64,000 nucleotides of DNA from contig JAKBWB010000061.1 of the NCBI GenBank assembly GCA_021843755.1, positions 1 to 64,000 on the forward strand. The letters are read 5' to 3'. The position numbers and the translations under genes were made by a program. Positions 27,343 through 36,952 of the stretch are shown here, in pieces (within the stretch, counting starts at the first letter, position 1; each line of letters opens with the position of its first letter). The notes below the pieces were generated by a model that was not told the origin of the DNA, ran no database searches, and saw nothing but the letters and a program-made list of their open reading frames with translations. This DNA is from Pseudomonadota bacterium. GTDB taxonomy: Bacteria; Pseudomonadota; Gammaproteobacteria; Steroidobacterales; Steroidobacteraceae.

Positions 27343-28096
27343 TCAGCGCACATCGACGGTGCGATTTCCCTCGAACTGCATGATGTGGTAGTAGCCTTGC
27401 CAGCCGTTGTCGAGGAACGGCGCCGGCAGCGTCACATGGTCGGGTCGTGCAGATAGCGGATGGAATCGCCCACCAGGGCGCGCGTGCGGCGGATTCCGAC
27501 CAGCCACTCGCCTCGATACCAGTGCTTCCACTTGCCGTATTCGGCCAGCCGCTCCGCCGCAGCCCTGCCGGCAACACGATGCGCTGCCGGCGCGGCGCTC
27601 GCTCGCCGGTCCAGTACGACATCGGCTCGACGCCGAGGTAGTCCTGCGAGAACTGATAGATCGCATAGATCGTGCCCAGTACATCCGGTCCGGTCAGCAC
27701 GACCGCGCGCGCCGCGGGATTCCACGCGGCCGGTTCGACGGCAATCGCGAAGCTCTCCGGGACCGCAAGCCGGGCCGGGCGCATGGCGCGTGGAATCTGC
27801 GCTTCGGGCCCGATCATGAGCGTGACCGGGCCGGCAGCGCTCGGACGCGTGACGATGCGCGGCCTGACGCCGAAGACTCTGCGCAAGTCGTTCTGCAGGT
27901 TCTTGGCCGCCAGTCGCACCGGCAGTGGTTCGCCCGGGCGCTCAAGACGGGTGACTTGCGCGGTGAGGGTCAGCGGCGCTACGCGCGGGTGCGCCGGGCA
28001 CGCGCCGGATACGACGGCCGCGAGCAGCGCTGCGATGCGAGGCAGGGCAGCGCGGGCGCCGCTACGGGACTGCGCAGGCCGGCGGCGACCCGGCCA
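27343..28096 (-). pseudogene. Decayed glycoside hydrolase fragment (GH115/GH67-like N-terminus)
   Basis: Translating leftward from 28096 gives a signal-peptide-like stretch (IAALLAAVVSGACPAHP), then a normal-looking N-terminal hydrolase domain with RLAAKNLQNDLRRVFG and VLGTIYAIYQFSQDYLGVEP, as in alpha-glucuronidase-type enzymes. The frame then shifts twice: EYGKWKHWYRGEWLVGIRR and DNGWQGYYHIMQFEGN lie in other frames and end at 27343. No start codon is found before the signal segment; the frame begins right at the stop of the upstream DUF748 gene. The catalytic part is missing. The family assignment rests on a short stretch. Confidence 0.5.
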
Positions 28097-31000
28097 CTAT
28101 TTGAGCTCGAGCTTCAGGCGGATGCGGCCTTTCCAGGGCCGCCCTTCGGTCTGGGTGGTGAGAAACACCCGTTTGACGTCGATGCTGTGCCCGGCGAGCA
28201 GGGCGCGCTCGATTCGCTCGGCGCGGGCCAGTCCCAACGCGATGAGCGCCTTGCGCGAGGGACGAACGGTCGGACGCAACTGTGCGCGCAGCCAGAGAAT
28301 CTCGGCCTGCTCATGCATGAGCTTGCGTATTCGCCGCTGCGCGCGCGCGCTGGCAGGCAGCGTGCTCCCGAGGGCCGGGAGGCTTGCGGCCGGCAGGGGC
28401 AGATGCGCCGGATACACCGGTGGCTTGCCGAGCCGTGCGCGGTAGAGTGCCTCGAACCGGCGCAACCTCTCGGGCAGCGGCAGGGTGAAGATGCCGGCCG
28501 GATGCGGGTGTCGATCGCCCGCCATCACCAGCGTGTCGATTCGGGCATTCTCGATCGCGATGGCATCCCTGGGGCCGGCCGGCCCGGCGGGAATGTCGAC
28601 CTGCAACGCCGGGCGCGCAGCGAGGGTGCGGGCGAGGGCGGACAGGCTCGCCGCCGCTTCGGGCGGCAGCGCGGCCGAGCCCGGGATGAAATCGACGTGC
28701 TGCGCCCGCTGCGCGCCGGGGAACAACTGCCCGGCGAACTCGAAGGGCGTGAGCGCGGCCTTCTCGAGCAGGTGCACGAACATCTTCCAGACGACCGCGG
28801 TGATGTGGAAACTCGGGTTGTTGAGCGAGCCGGTGACGGGCAGGTTGATGCGGATGACCCCGTCGGGATTCTTCAGCAGCGCGGTCGCCAGTCGGATGGG
28901 CCAGCCGACGCTCTGTTTGCTGGCGCTCGGGCCGCCCCACTGCAGTTCTCGGACGACGATGTGATGATCGGCGTGCAGCACGCGATCGACGATGCGGTAG
29001 TGGAATCGGGTGGTGAGCTCGCCCTTGGCGATGGCGTAGCCGGCATACAGGTCGGAGTATGGATCGAAGAGGGGCAGCTGGATGTTTTTGAACGTGGCGC
29101 GGATGTTGGTGTCGCGGCCGAGGCCGTACACATTGAACTTCCCGGCGATCGTGACGGGCGAGAACCGGTCGATCACCTCGCCCTCAAGCGCGATGCTCGC
29201 CAGCGCATTGGGCGCGCTCGAGAGGTTCACGATCAGTCCGTGCAGCCGCCGGATCGGCACGCGGAAGTGCGGCTCGACGGACTCGTCCGCGAACGTAATG
29301 GATCCGTCGACGATGAGCAGCCGGTTCACCCGGGCGTGGAACCTGGGCCCGGCCGCCTTCGGCGGCCGATGCGCCGCGCGCGGGCGGGTCGGGCCCGCGG
29401 GCAGCAGCGCCGCCAGGTTCCAGCTGCGATTCGGCAGGATCGCGATCAGCCCGGCCGGGGCGACCAAGCGTACGAACCGGACGCGCAGCCGATCGCGCCG
29501 ATAGCGGATCTTGTGCGCCAGCAACGCCTGCCAGCCGATCAGGGGGCTGCCGTCCTTGCGCTCGAGCAGTTGCAGGTTGTACACGCCCACGTCCCCGGTG
29601 AAGCGCGTGAGCTTGCCCGCCGCGAGCACGGCGGCGCCGGAGGCCCGAAGCGCGCCCGAATGGATCTCGATCGCCAGTGCGGGCGGAAGATATGCCGTGA
29701 GCGGTGCCAGCGGTACATAGGCCATGGAGAGCGTGAGCGTGCCGGATCGCGTGGCTGGCACGATGTGGCCGGCCAGCTGCACGGATCCGCGCCGATCGAT
29801 GCGAGCGCTGAGACGGAACGGCACCGCGCGCGAGGGATCGTCGCTGAGCGAGTGCAGCGTGAAGGAGAGCGGCGCAATCTGCAGCCGCACCGCCGGCGAG
29901 ACCGCGAGGTCCAGCACCGGCATCACCATGTCGTTCACGGCAAGGCGACCGAGCGTGACATGCCACTTTCGTGTCCGGGAAGCGGCGCTCGCGCGAAGCT
30001 GCGGCAGTGTGCCGGCCGGCAGCCAGCGCGTGAGATTCAAAGTGCCGTTCTTCTGGCGCGTCACCGGCAGATGCAGTCCGGTGAGGGTGAGCGAGGCGGC
30101 CGCGAGGCGCTGTCGGCGCGCATCGAAACGAGCCGCCCCAAGCTGCAGGTGCGCCAGCTCGATCTGCTGGCCGCGCGCCGGGCCGACACCCGTCAGGTTC
30201 GCGTTGCGCACACTGAAGCGCACGAGCGAGCCGTGCGCCGAGCCACCTGCCGCGAGCTGCAGCACCCCGCCCTGTGCCCTGGCAGCGCCGATGTACAGCC
30301 GGCCATGCAAGCGCCCGCCGCGGATTGTCAGCCCCTTGGCCGACAGTTGCAGGCTCGAGAGGCCGACCCTCAGGCCTTTGCCGCCGTCTCGCGCCGTATA
30401 GCCGCCGCGCAGGCTGACGCGGCCGCTGGCCGGTGTCATGGCTGGCGTGCGCGGCAGAAACTGCGCCAGCAGTCGGACGCCGAGGCCCGTGAGGGCGAAG
30501 GTGCCGGCCGAGGCGATCGGGGAGATGCCGACCTTGCCCTGCCACAGCAGCCGTGCGCCATCCTGCGCACGCCCCTGGAATGTGAATCGTGCCGCGGGAG
30601 CGCCCCAGGTGCGAAAGTGCCTCAGGCGCAAGGAGATCGGCGCGAGAGTCACGTGCGCCGCCGGCCTGCGGCGCCGATCGGTGAGGTGGATCTCACCGTG
30701 TTCGAGCGTGAGCTGCCGGATGCGCACGGCGGGCGCCGGGGCGCCGCTGCGGCCCGATGAACTCCACAGCGCATCGAGGTTGATCGAACCGTTGCGACGG
30801 ATGCGCGCGTGGAGCACGGGCTGCTCGAGGTCGAGCCGCGTGATGCGATACGCCCGCTCGAATGCCGACAGCGGCGCGACGCCGATGCGCAGCTCGGCGA
30901 TCGTCGCCAGCGGCCGCCCACGGTCCGTCAGGCCGATGTCGCGGATCGAGGCGGTGAAGCGGATCGGATCGACCTTGATCGGCCCGAGCGCGAGCGCCAG

Positions 31001-31159
31001 ACCCGGGTGTGCGGTGGCCCAGCGCATCGCCGCGGAGCGAATCACGCGTGGTGCGAGCACATAACCGGCCCACAGGTAGGCGGCGGCGAGCAGCACAACG
31101 GTCCCCAGGCCGATGAGCCATCGCCGCCGGGGCAGGCGGATCGCCATTCGCAAAGGCAT
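28097..31159 (-). CDS. DUF748/AsmA-like envelope protein
   Basis: A 1020-residue protein with one N-terminal membrane anchor (WLIGLGTVVLLAAAYLWAGYVL) and a long periplasmic beta-rich body of the DUF748/AsmA type, e.g. ARIRRNGSINLDALW, INLPVTGSLNNPSFHI and a C-terminal region with VKRVFLTT and RLKLELK. AsmA-like proteins are thought to bridge the inner and outer membrane for phospholipid transport; DUF748 proteins resemble them. The start at 31159 gives MPLRMAIRL; MAIRL at residue 5 is an alternative. It is followed directly by the hydrolase remnant. Confidence 0.8.
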   Translation of the reverse strand: MPLRMAIRLPRRRWLIGLGTVVLLAAAYLWAGYVLAPRVIRSAAMRWATAHPGLALALGPIKVDPIRFTASIRDIGLTDRGRPLATIAELRIGVAPLSAFERAYRITRLDLEQPVLHARIRRNGSINLDALWSSSGRSGAPAPAVRIRQLTLEHGEIHLTDRRRRPAAHVTLAPISLRLRHFRTWGAPAARFTFQGRAQDGARLLWQGKVGISPIASAGTFALTGLGVRLLAQFLPRTPAMTPASGRVSLRGGYTARDGGKGLRVGLSSLQLSAKGLTIRGGRLHGRLYIGAARAQGGVLQLAAGGSAHGSLVRFSVRNANLTGVGPARGQQIELAHLQLGAARFDARRQRLAAASLTLTGLHLPVTRQKNGTLNLTRWLPAGTLPQLRASAASRTRKWHVTLGRLAVNDMVMPVLDLAVSPAVRLQIAPLSFTLHSLSDDPSRAVPFRLSARIDRRGSVQLAGHIVPATRSGTLTLSMAYVPLAPLTAYLPPALAIEIHSGALRASGAAVLAAGKLTRFTGDVGVYNLQLLERKDGSPLIGWQALLAHKIRYRRDRLRVRFVRLVAPAGLIAILPNRSWNLAALLPAGPTRPRAAHRPPKAAGPRFHARVNRLLIVDGSITFADESVEPHFRVPIRRLHGLIVNLSSAPNALASIALEGEVIDRFSPVTIAGKFNVYGLGRDTNIRATFKNIQLPLFDPYSDLYAGYAIAKGELTTRFHYRIVDRVLHADHHIVVRELQWGGPSASKQSVGWPIRLATALLKNPDGVIRINLPVTGSLNNPSFHITAVVWKMFVHLLEKAALTPFEFAGQLFPGAQRAQHVDFIPGSAALPPEAAASLSALARTLAARPALQVDIPAGPAGPRDAIAIENARIDTLVMAGDRHPHPAGIFTLPLPERLRRFEALYRARLGKPPVYPAHLPLPAASLPALGSTLPASARAQRRIRKLMHEQAEILWLRAQLRPTVRPSRKALIALGLARAERIERALLAGHSIDVKRVFLTTQTEGRPWKGRIRLKLELK

Positions 31160-31383
31160 GTGGTGTGACTCCCCTGCGTCTCGTCCGGCGCCCGCGGACC
31201 GGCGTGCCTGGGGTCTGTTTCGGGCGGATCGAGCCGAGCTGCACCGCCTAGTCTAATCGGTCCTGCGGCCGGGAACGAGTCTGGACAAGGGCGCGCCCTG
31301 TCGGGCGGGCGCGATTGCGCGGCCGACACCCCGAGTCGCCCGCCTGCGACGCCCATGCCCGGCAGCTGTTACGATTCGGCGCA

Positions 31384-31956
31384 ATGGAGGCCTTTCTCGC
31401 CAGCCTCTCCGCGGTCGCGATCGCGGAGATCGGTGATCGCACACAACTGCTGTTGCTGACGCTGGCGGCCCGCCACCGCCGTCCGTGGCCGATCCTGGCC
31501 GCGATGCTCGTGGGCACGCTCGCAAGCAGTGTGCTCGCGGCATCGATCGGGGAGCGGCTGGGCTCGGCACTGAATCCGCGGGTGATGAACCTGTTGGTCG
31601 GAGTCAGCTTGATCGCCATGGCGTTGTGGGCATTGAAGCCCGAGAGTGCACACGAGGCAGGCCCGTCCCGGCGCTCCCGCGGACTGTTCTTCCGGACGTT
31701 GGTGAGCTTCCTCATCGCCGAGATGGGCGACAAGACCCAGATCGCCACGGCGGTGCTGGCGGCCGCATACGGCAATGTCGCCGCGGTGGCGGCCGGCTCG
31801 AGCCTCGGGATCGTGCTCGCCTGCGCGCCGGCGGTGCTCATCGGCCAGGCGCTTTCGGCCCGGTTGCCCTTGCAGGCGATCCGCGTCGTCTCGAGCCTGC
31901 TCTTTCTCGGACTCGGCGTGCTGTTTCTGGTGCGCGCTGCGCGCGGCACGCCCTGA
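31384..31956 (+). CDS. UPF0016/GDT1-family cation transporter (MntX-like)
   Basis: The 190-residue membrane protein carries the two signature motifs of the UPF0016/TMEM165 family, EIGDRTQ near residue 15 and EMGDKTQ near residue 120, in two inverted sets of about three helices. Members export Mn2+ or exchange Ca2+/Mn2+ for protons. The start at ATG 31384 places the first motif at its usual distance from the N-terminus. It is convergent with the MerR gene, whose end is six bases away. No Mn riboswitch was seen upstream. Confidence 0.85.
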   Translation: MEAFLASLSAVAIAEIGDRTQLLLLTLAARHRRPWPILAAMLVGTLASSVLAASIGERLGSALNPRVMNLLVGVSLIAMALWALKPESAHEAGPSRRSRGLFFRTLVSFLIAEMGDKTQIATAVLAAAYGNVAAVAAGSSLGIVLACAPAVLIGQALSARLPLQAIRVVSSLLFLGLGVLFLVRAARGTP

Positions 31957-31961
31957 GGAGC

Positions 31962-32408
31962 CTATCGCTCCGCACCGGGCTCGGGGCTGTGCGGCAGCTG
32001 CGATGCGCCGGGGCCCTCGCCGCCGAGGGCCTGGAGAATCGGGCAGTCGGCCGCATCGCCATGACCTGGACAGGCGGCGATGAGTGTCGCGAGTCCCTCA
32101 CGCACGCGCTGCAATGCCGCGATGCGCGCCTCGACGTCGGCAAGCTTCGCTTGCGCGGTGCGCTTGACTCGGGCGACATCGCGTCCTCTGGACAGCGCCA
32201 GCAGCTCGCGGATCTCCCTCAGCGAGAACCCGAGGCCCTGGGCGCGGCGGATGAACCGCAGCCGCGCGAGTTCGCCGAGACCATAGCGGCGATAACCGGA
32301 TGGGAGACGCGATTTGGGCGCGAGCAGTCCGCTGCGCTCGTAATAGCGAACCGTGTCGATACGCACACCCGCCTTGCGGGCGAGCGCTCCGATGCCGAGG
32401 CTGTCCAC
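31962..32408 (-). CDS. MerR-family regulator with C-terminal Cys pair
   Basis: The 148-residue protein has a winged helix-turn-helix (GIGALARKAGVRIDTVRYYERSGLL), the dimer coiled coil and a C-terminal CPGHGDAADCPIL. In metal-sensing MerR proteins this region supplies two of the metal ligands (Cys117 and Cys126 in MerR). The third MerR Cys, at the start of the long helix, is absent, so a different metal or coordination is likely. The start is GTG 32408, with GGGAG upstream. A MerR-type promoter lies in front and indicates autoregulation. Confidence 0.88.
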   Translation of the reverse strand: MDSLGIGALARKAGVRIDTVRYYERSGLLAPKSRLPSGYRRYGLGELARLRFIRRAQGLGFSLREIRELLALSRGRDVARVKRTAQAKLADVEARIAALQRVREGLATLIAACPGHGDAADCPILQALGGEGPGASQLPHSPEPGAER

Positions 32409-32437
32409 TGTGCGGCTCCCGTGTGCCCAATTTATTC

Positions 32438-32469
32438 ATCTTACACCCTGGACTATGGTCCAAGGTCAT
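32438..32469 (-). promoter_or_regulatory. MerR-type promoter/operator with 20-bp spacer
   Basis: On the minus strand, ATGACC (-35) and TAAGAT (-10) are separated by 20 bp, not 17. The spacer holds the dyad ACCTTGGAC-N4-GTCCAGGGT (one mismatch). The layout matches metal-responsive MerR promoters such as that of zntA base for base in length. It lies 30 bases before the MerR start, so the regulator activates or represses itself. Confidence 0.7.
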
Positions 32470-32646
32470 GGGTTGCGGGCGCATCGCGCCCGAGGGTGCC
32501 CGCAAGGTCGGCGCCGGCTTCCTCAGCGGGCCTCGGTGGCCTTTGCTATCCTTGATTCCGTAGAACCACCGCGCCCAATGCCGGTCCGCGCAGCCTGTCG
32601 GCTGGGCGGGACGGGCGTCGTTCGCGGGGGTGGAGTTTTTGGCTGT

Positions 32647-32760
32647 GGTGGCCCGCACCGGCTACTCCGCGACGACCAGTCGTGAACCCCGTCAGGGCCG
32701 GAAGGCAGCAGCGGCAGCGGCGATGTCGGGTGCCGGAGCACCCGCTGGTGCGGGCCGCCT
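32647..32760 (+). ncRNA. ffs: 4.5S RNA of the signal recognition particle
   Basis: The conserved SRP core GTCAGGGCCGGAAGGCAGCAGC (here at about 32691-32712) is present, with the GGAA tetraloop and symmetric internal loop of 4.5S RNA. The ends pair: GGCCCGCACC (32650-32659) with GGTGCGGGCC (32747-32756), closing a long hairpin. It binds Ffh and targets nascent membrane proteins. It lies immediately upstream of dnaX, a gene order seen in other bacteria. Confidence 0.9.
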
Positions 32761-32784
32761 CCCGATCCGGCTGAGGCGGCTCGC

Positions 32785-34413
32785 ATGACCGATAGCTACA
32801 TCGCGCTGGCGCGCAAATGGCGCCCCAAGGCGTTCAACGAGCTCGTGGGCCAGGACCATGTGCGCCAGGCACTGGTCAACGCGCTGCGATCCGGCCGCGT
32901 GCATCACGCGTTCCTGTTCACCGGCACGCGCGGCGTCGGCAAGACCTCCATTGCGCGCATCCTCGCGAAATGCCTCAACTGCGAAGTCGGCGTCACCGAC
33001 ACGCCCTGCGGCCAGTGCGCCAGCTGCCGCGAGATCGAGACCGGGCGGTTCGTGGATCTGATCGAGGTCGATGCCGCCTCGCGCACCAAGGTCGACGATA
33101 CGCGCGAGATCCTGGACAACGTGCAGTTCGCGCCCACGCGCGGCCGCTACAAGGTGTACCTCATCGACGAGGTGCACATGCTCTCGACGCATTCGTTCAA
33201 CGCGCTGCTGAAGACACTGGAGGAGCCGCCGCCGCACGTGAAGTTCCTGCTGGCGACCACCGACCCGCAGAAGCTGCCCGTGACCGTGTTGTCGCGCTGC
33301 CTGCAATTCAATCTCAAGCGCATCGCGACCGGGCAGATCGCCGCGACGCTGCGCGCCGTGCTCGAGCAGGAGGGTGTCGCCTTCGAGCCGGCGGGCGTCG
33401 CGCTGGTGGCGCAGGCTGCCGATGGGAGCATGCGCGATGCGCTTTCGCTGCTCGATCAGCTGATTGCTTTCGGCGGCGGAAGCGTCGCGGAGAGCGAGGC
33501 GCGCGCCATGCTCGGCACCGTGGCGCGCGATCACGTCGTGCAGCTCGCCGAGCGGCTGGCCGCCGGTGAGGGCCCCGGGCTGCTTCGCTGCGCGCGCTCG
33601 CTCGAGCAGTGGGCGCCGGATTACGCCCAGTTGCTCGATGAGCTCGCTGCGCTCCTCACGCGCGTCGCGCTCCAGCAGGTCGTGGGGGAGGAGTACGAGA
33701 GCGACGAGCTGTACGCGCCGGAGCTGATCGCCCGTCTCGCGGGGGAATTCGCGGCCGAGGACGTGCAGCTGTACTACCAGACGGCCATCACGGGCCGGCG
33801 CGATCTGCCGCTGGCGCCCGATCCGCGCACGGGCTTCGAGATGACGCTGCTCAGAATGATCGCATTCCGCCCGGGGGGTGAGCCGCGGATGCCGGGCGCC
33901 GAGCCGACCGGGACGGCGGCTGCGGCGAGCCCCAAGCGCGCGGCCGCAAGGCCGCAGGAGTCCTCTGCGAGGCATTCGCCGCAGCCCGAGTCGCCGCCGG
34001 GACCCGGGCAAGCCGCCGGCGCCGGGCCGGCGCTCGAGCAGCAGTGGAGCGCGCTGTTGGCACAGCTCGATCTGCAGGGTGCGGCGCGTCAGCTGGCCAG
34101 CCACTGCGTGCTCATCGCTCGCGAAGGGGGGCGCGTGCAGCTTGCGCTGGATCCGCGCAGCCGATCCCTGCGCACCGCTGCCCTGGAGGAGAAGCTCGCG
34201 CAGGCGCTCTCACGCCACTTCGGCGAGCCGGTCCGGTTGGAGTTCGTCGCCGCGGCCGAGGCCGGCGAGACACCGGCCGAGGCGCGCCAGCGCGCCTCGC
34301 GCGAGCGCTCCGAAGCCGCCCGCCGCGCGTTCGAGTCCGACCCGGGCGTGCAAAGCTTTCGCGAGCGCTTCGGAGCGGAAGTGATTTCCGAGACCGTCCG
34401 CCCCGTGAAATGA
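32785..34413 (+). CDS. dnaX: DNA polymerase III subunit tau/gamma
   Basis: The 542-residue clamp-loader ATPase has the N-terminal ALARKWRPK, Walker A GTRGVGKT (47-54), a four-Cys zinc module (CLNCEVGVTDTPCGQCASC), Walker B LIDEVHML and the sensor region SRCLQF. The C-terminal third is a Pro/Ala-rich linker followed by a tau domain that binds DnaE. At 542 residues it is shorter than E. coli tau (643). No A-rich slippery sequence for gamma was seen. It starts 24 bases after 4.5S RNA and is followed by ybaB and recR. Confidence 0.96.
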   Translation: MTDSYIALARKWRPKAFNELVGQDHVRQALVNALRSGRVHHAFLFTGTRGVGKTSIARILAKCLNCEVGVTDTPCGQCASCREIETGRFVDLIEVDAASRTKVDDTREILDNVQFAPTRGRYKVYLIDEVHMLSTHSFNALLKTLEEPPPHVKFLLATTDPQKLPVTVLSRCLQFNLKRIATGQIAATLRAVLEQEGVAFEPAGVALVAQAADGSMRDALSLLDQLIAFGGGSVAESEARAMLGTVARDHVVQLAERLAAGEGPGLLRCARSLEQWAPDYAQLLDELAALLTRVALQQVVGEEYESDELYAPELIARLAGEFAAEDVQLYYQTAITGRRDLPLAPDPRTGFEMTLLRMIAFRPGGEPRMPGAEPTGTAAAASPKRAAARPQESSARHSPQPESPPGPGQAAGAGPALEQQWSALLAQLDLQGAARQLASHCVLIAREGGRVQLALDPRSRSLRTAALEEKLAQALSRHFGEPVRLEFVAAAEAGETPAEARQRASRERSEAARRAFESDPGVQSFRERFGAEVISETVRPVK

Positions 34414-34459
34414 TCCGGCGCAGCCGGCAACCCATTCGTGACCATCGAGGAGCGACCTC

Positions 34460-34783
34460 ATGCGAGGCAATATCAACCAGCTGATGAAACAGGCCCAGGC
34501 CATGCAGGAATCCATGCAGAGGGCACAGGAGGAAATCGCCCGCATGGAGGTGCTCGGGGAGTCCGGCGGCGGCATGGTCAAGGTCACCATGACCGGCCGG
34601 CACGAAGTGCGGCGCGTTCAGATCGAGCCCGCGGTGATCGGCGAGGATCGCGAGATGCTCGAAGACCTCGTGGCGGCCGCGGTGAACGACGCAGTGCACA
34701 AGGTCGAGGTGAGCACGCAGGAGAAGATGTCGTCGGTTACCGCCGGGCTGCAACTGCCCCCGGGAATGAAGCTTCCCTTCTGA
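34460..34783 (+). CDS. ybaB: YbaB/EbfC nucleoid-associated protein
   Basis: A 107-residue protein with an N-terminal helix ([20 protein letters not shown]), the central [15 protein letters not shown] strand region and the C-terminal helix with LPPGMKLPF. It forms tweezers-like dimers that bind DNA. The position between dnaX and recR is the standard bacterial arrangement. An AGGAGCGACC ribosome site precedes the ATG. Confidence 0.95.
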   Translation: MRGNINQLMKQAQAMQESMQRAQEEIARMEVLGESGGGMVKVTMTGRHEVRRVQIEPAVIGEDREMLEDLVAAAVNDAVHKVEVSTQEKMSSVTAGLQLPPGMKLPF

Positions 34784-34790
34784 GCGAGCC

Positions 34791-35387
34791 GTGAAGTATT
34801 CCCCGCGTCTCGCCCAGCTGATCGAGGCGCTGCGCGCGCTGCCCGGTGTGGGCCCGAAGAGTGCCCAACGCATGGCGTTTCAGCTTCTGCGGGACGGGCG
34901 ATCGGCCGCCCAGACGCTCGCGCAGTCGCTGGAGGCGGCACTGGCGGCGGTCAAGCCTTGCCGGCGCTGTCGGATGTTCGCCGAGGAGGATCTGTGCGCG
35001 ATCTGCGCCTCGCCGCAGCGCGAGGCGGGGCTGCTGTGTGTGGTCGAGACGCCCGCCGATGTCGTCGCCGTCGAGCAGTCGGGCAGCTACCGGGGGCGCT
35101 ACTTCGTGCTCATGGGGCATCTGTCGCCGCTCGATGGCATGGGACCTGAGCAGCTCGGCGTGCGCGAGCTCGAGGCGATCCTCGATGAGGGCGGGCTGCG
35201 CGAGGTGATTCTTGCCACCAACCCCACGGTCGAAGGCGAGGCGACCGCGCATTACCTGGCCGAACTGGCCCTGCGCCGCGGCTTGCGCGCCAGCCGCATT
35301 GCCCACGGGGTGCCGATCGGAGGGGAGATCGAGTACGTCGACGGCGGTACGCTGGCGCGCGCGCTGAGCGGCCGGCAGAACATTTGA
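34791..35387 (+). CDS. recR: Recombination mediator RecR
   Basis: The 198-residue protein has an N-terminal helix-hairpin-helix ([16 protein letters not shown]), the Cys4 zinc finger [16 protein letters not shown] and a Toprim domain ([18 protein letters not shown]...[12 protein letters not shown]), then a Walker-like C-terminus. It works with RecO in loading RecA at gaps. The start is GTG 34791, seven bases after ybaB. Confidence 0.96.
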   Translation: MKYSPRLAQLIEALRALPGVGPKSAQRMAFQLLRDGRSAAQTLAQSLEAALAAVKPCRRCRMFAEEDLCAICASPQREAGLLCVVETPADVVAVEQSGSYRGRYFVLMGHLSPLDGMGPEQLGVRELEAILDEGGLREVILATNPTVEGEATAHYLAELALRRGLRASRIAHGVPIGGEIEYVDGGTLARALSGRQNI

Positions 35388-35396
35388 TCGCGGTCG

Positions 35397-36317
35397 TCAG
35401 CCGCGGCGCGGGCCATGCTCGTGCGCCGGCATGAGCGTCTCGCGCAGGCGGCGCAGGCGGCGGTAGCTCTCGTATCGGCGTGCATGTATCTCGCCGCGCT
35501 CGAGGGCTGCGCGGACCGCGCAATCGGGCTCGCGCAGATGCTGGCAGTCGAGAAAACGGCAGCCGCCGGCCAGGCGCGCCACCTCCGTGAACCCGAGCGA
35601 GCGAGCATCGAGCGCGGCCAGTGCCGGGGCGAAATCGCGCACACCCGGGGAATCGGCGAGTTGACCGCCGCCGGCGAGCGCGTACAGGCGCGAGGCGGTG
35701 GTCGTGTGACGGCCCTCCTGCTCCCGTGCCAGCGACCCGACCGTGATGTTCGCGCCCGGGACCAGTCGCGCCGCCAACGATGACTTGCCCACGCCCGACT
35801 GGCCGACCAGTGCGGCCAGGCGTGCGCCGCAGGCTGTGCACAGCGCCTCGAGGCCGGTTCCGGCGGCTGCCGAGACGGTGATCGGGCGATAGCCGGCGAT
35901 CGCATAGCCGGCAAGTTGCGCCTCGAGCGCGGCATCGATGCCGAGGTCGGCCTTGTTGAGCACCAGCACCGCCTCGATGCCGGCCGATTCGGCGGCGGCG
36001 AGGTAGCGGTCGGCGACGAACAGATCGGGCTCGGGAAGCGGTGCGATCACGACCAGCAGCCGCTCGAGATTGGCCAGCACCGGCTCGGCGCCGCCGCGCG
36101 CGTTGCTGCGGTATAGGGCGGTGCGCCGCGGCAGCACTTCCAGGACGTGTACCTCCGCATGGCGCTCATCCAGACGGCAGTGCACCGTGTCGCCGCAGAC
36201 GATCGAAAGCGCACGGCCGAGCGGCCGGCCCGGCAGCTCCCGTCCGTCCGCGAGGCGCAGACGCACTTGGCGGCCAAAGGCGCCGATCACGCGAGCATCG
36301 AACGTTGTTACACTCAT
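35397..36317 (-). CDS. rsgA: Ribosome small-subunit-dependent GTPase A
   Basis: A circularly permuted GTPase in which G4 (NKAD) comes before G1 (GQSGVGKSS), then the G2 Thr region [10 protein letters not shown] and G3 (DSPGVRDF). A C-terminal zinc knuckle [14 protein letters not shown] completes it. An N-terminal OB fold precedes the GTPase. It acts in late 30S ribosome maturation. I place the start at ATG 36317 ([12 protein letters not shown]). It is divergent from orn, with 59 bases between starts, and this pairing is common. Confidence 0.95.
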   Translation of the reverse strand: MSVTTFDARVIGAFGRQVRLRLADGRELPGRPLGRALSIVCGDTVHCRLDERHAEVHVLEVLPRRTALYRSNARGGAEPVLANLERLLVVIAPLPEPDLFVADRYLAAAESAGIEAVLVLNKADLGIDAALEAQLAGYAIAGYRPITVSAAAGTGLEALCTACGARLAALVGQSGVGKSSLAARLVPGANITVGSLAREQEGRHTTTASRLYALAGGGQLADSPGVRDFAPALAALDARSLGFTEVARLAGGCRFLDCQHLREPDCAVRAALERGEIHARRYESYRRLRRLRETLMPAHEHGPRRG

Positions 36318-36376
36318 CGCTCGCCGATTATCGCCCACGACTATCATCCACGACTATCACCCACCGCGAGCCGAGC

Positions 36377-36940
36377 ATGCGCAGCGCCGACAACCTGATC
36401 TGGATCGACCTGGAAATGACGGGCTTGAAGCCCGAGACCGACGCCATCCTGGAGATCGCCACCCTGGTCACGGACAAGTCGCTCAACGTGCTCGCCGAAG
36501 GACCGGTGATCGCCGTCCACCAGGACGAGGCGGTGCTCGCGGGCATGGACGAGTGGAACCAGAAGCAGCACGGCGGCTCGGGGCTGCTCGCGCGCGTGCG
36601 GGCCAGCACTCTCGACACTGCGCAGGCGGAGGCCCTTACGCTCGCATTCCTCATGCCGCTCGTGCCGCCGGGAGCCTCACCGATGTGCGGCAACAGCATC
36701 TGCCAGGACCGCAGATTTCTCGCCCGGCTCATGCCGCGTCTCGAGCGATTCTTTCATTATCGCAATCTCGACGTCAGCACGCTGAAGGAGCTGGCACGCC
36801 GCTGGGCGCCCGAGGTGCTCGAGGGAGTGGTGAAACAGGAGGCGCACCTGGCGCTCGCCGACATCCACGAATCCCTGGGCGAGCTGCGGCATTATCGCGC
36901 CAAGCTGTTCCGGCCCGCTTACGGCGGGCAGTCCGGTTGA
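36377..36940 (+). CDS. orn: Oligoribonuclease
   Basis: A 187-residue DEDDh 3'-5' exonuclease. Exo I is in [10 protein letters not shown], followed by [10 protein letters not shown]; Exo II lies around [13 protein letters not shown] and Exo III in [17 protein letters not shown]. It degrades 2-5-mer RNAs and pGpG to mononucleotides and is usually essential in gammaproteobacteria. ATG 36377 gives the family's normal N-terminus. Confidence 0.96.
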   Translation: MRSADNLIWIDLEMTGLKPETDAILEIATLVTDKSLNVLAEGPVIAVHQDEAVLAGMDEWNQKQHGGSGLLARVRASTLDTAQAEALTLAFLMPLVPPGASPMCGNSICQDRRFLARLMPRLERFFHYRNLDVSTLKELARRWAPEVLEGVVKQEAHLALADIHESLGELRHYRAKLFRPAYGGQSG

Positions 36941-36952
36941 GCGGCGGCGCCG

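Noticed and set aside
27407-30760. An 1117-residue open frame on the plus strand
   Set aside because: It runs antisense to the DUF748 gene and the hydrolase remnant; its content is Arg/Ala/Gly-rich with no family features. High GC content makes such shadow frames common here.
31200-31383. yybP-ykoY Mn riboswitch before the UPF0016 gene
   Set aside because: None of the conserved riboswitch loops could be recognised upstream of 31384.
33900-34040. Programmed frameshift for DnaX gamma
   Set aside because: No A-rich slippery run and no clear downstream stem were found in the linker region.
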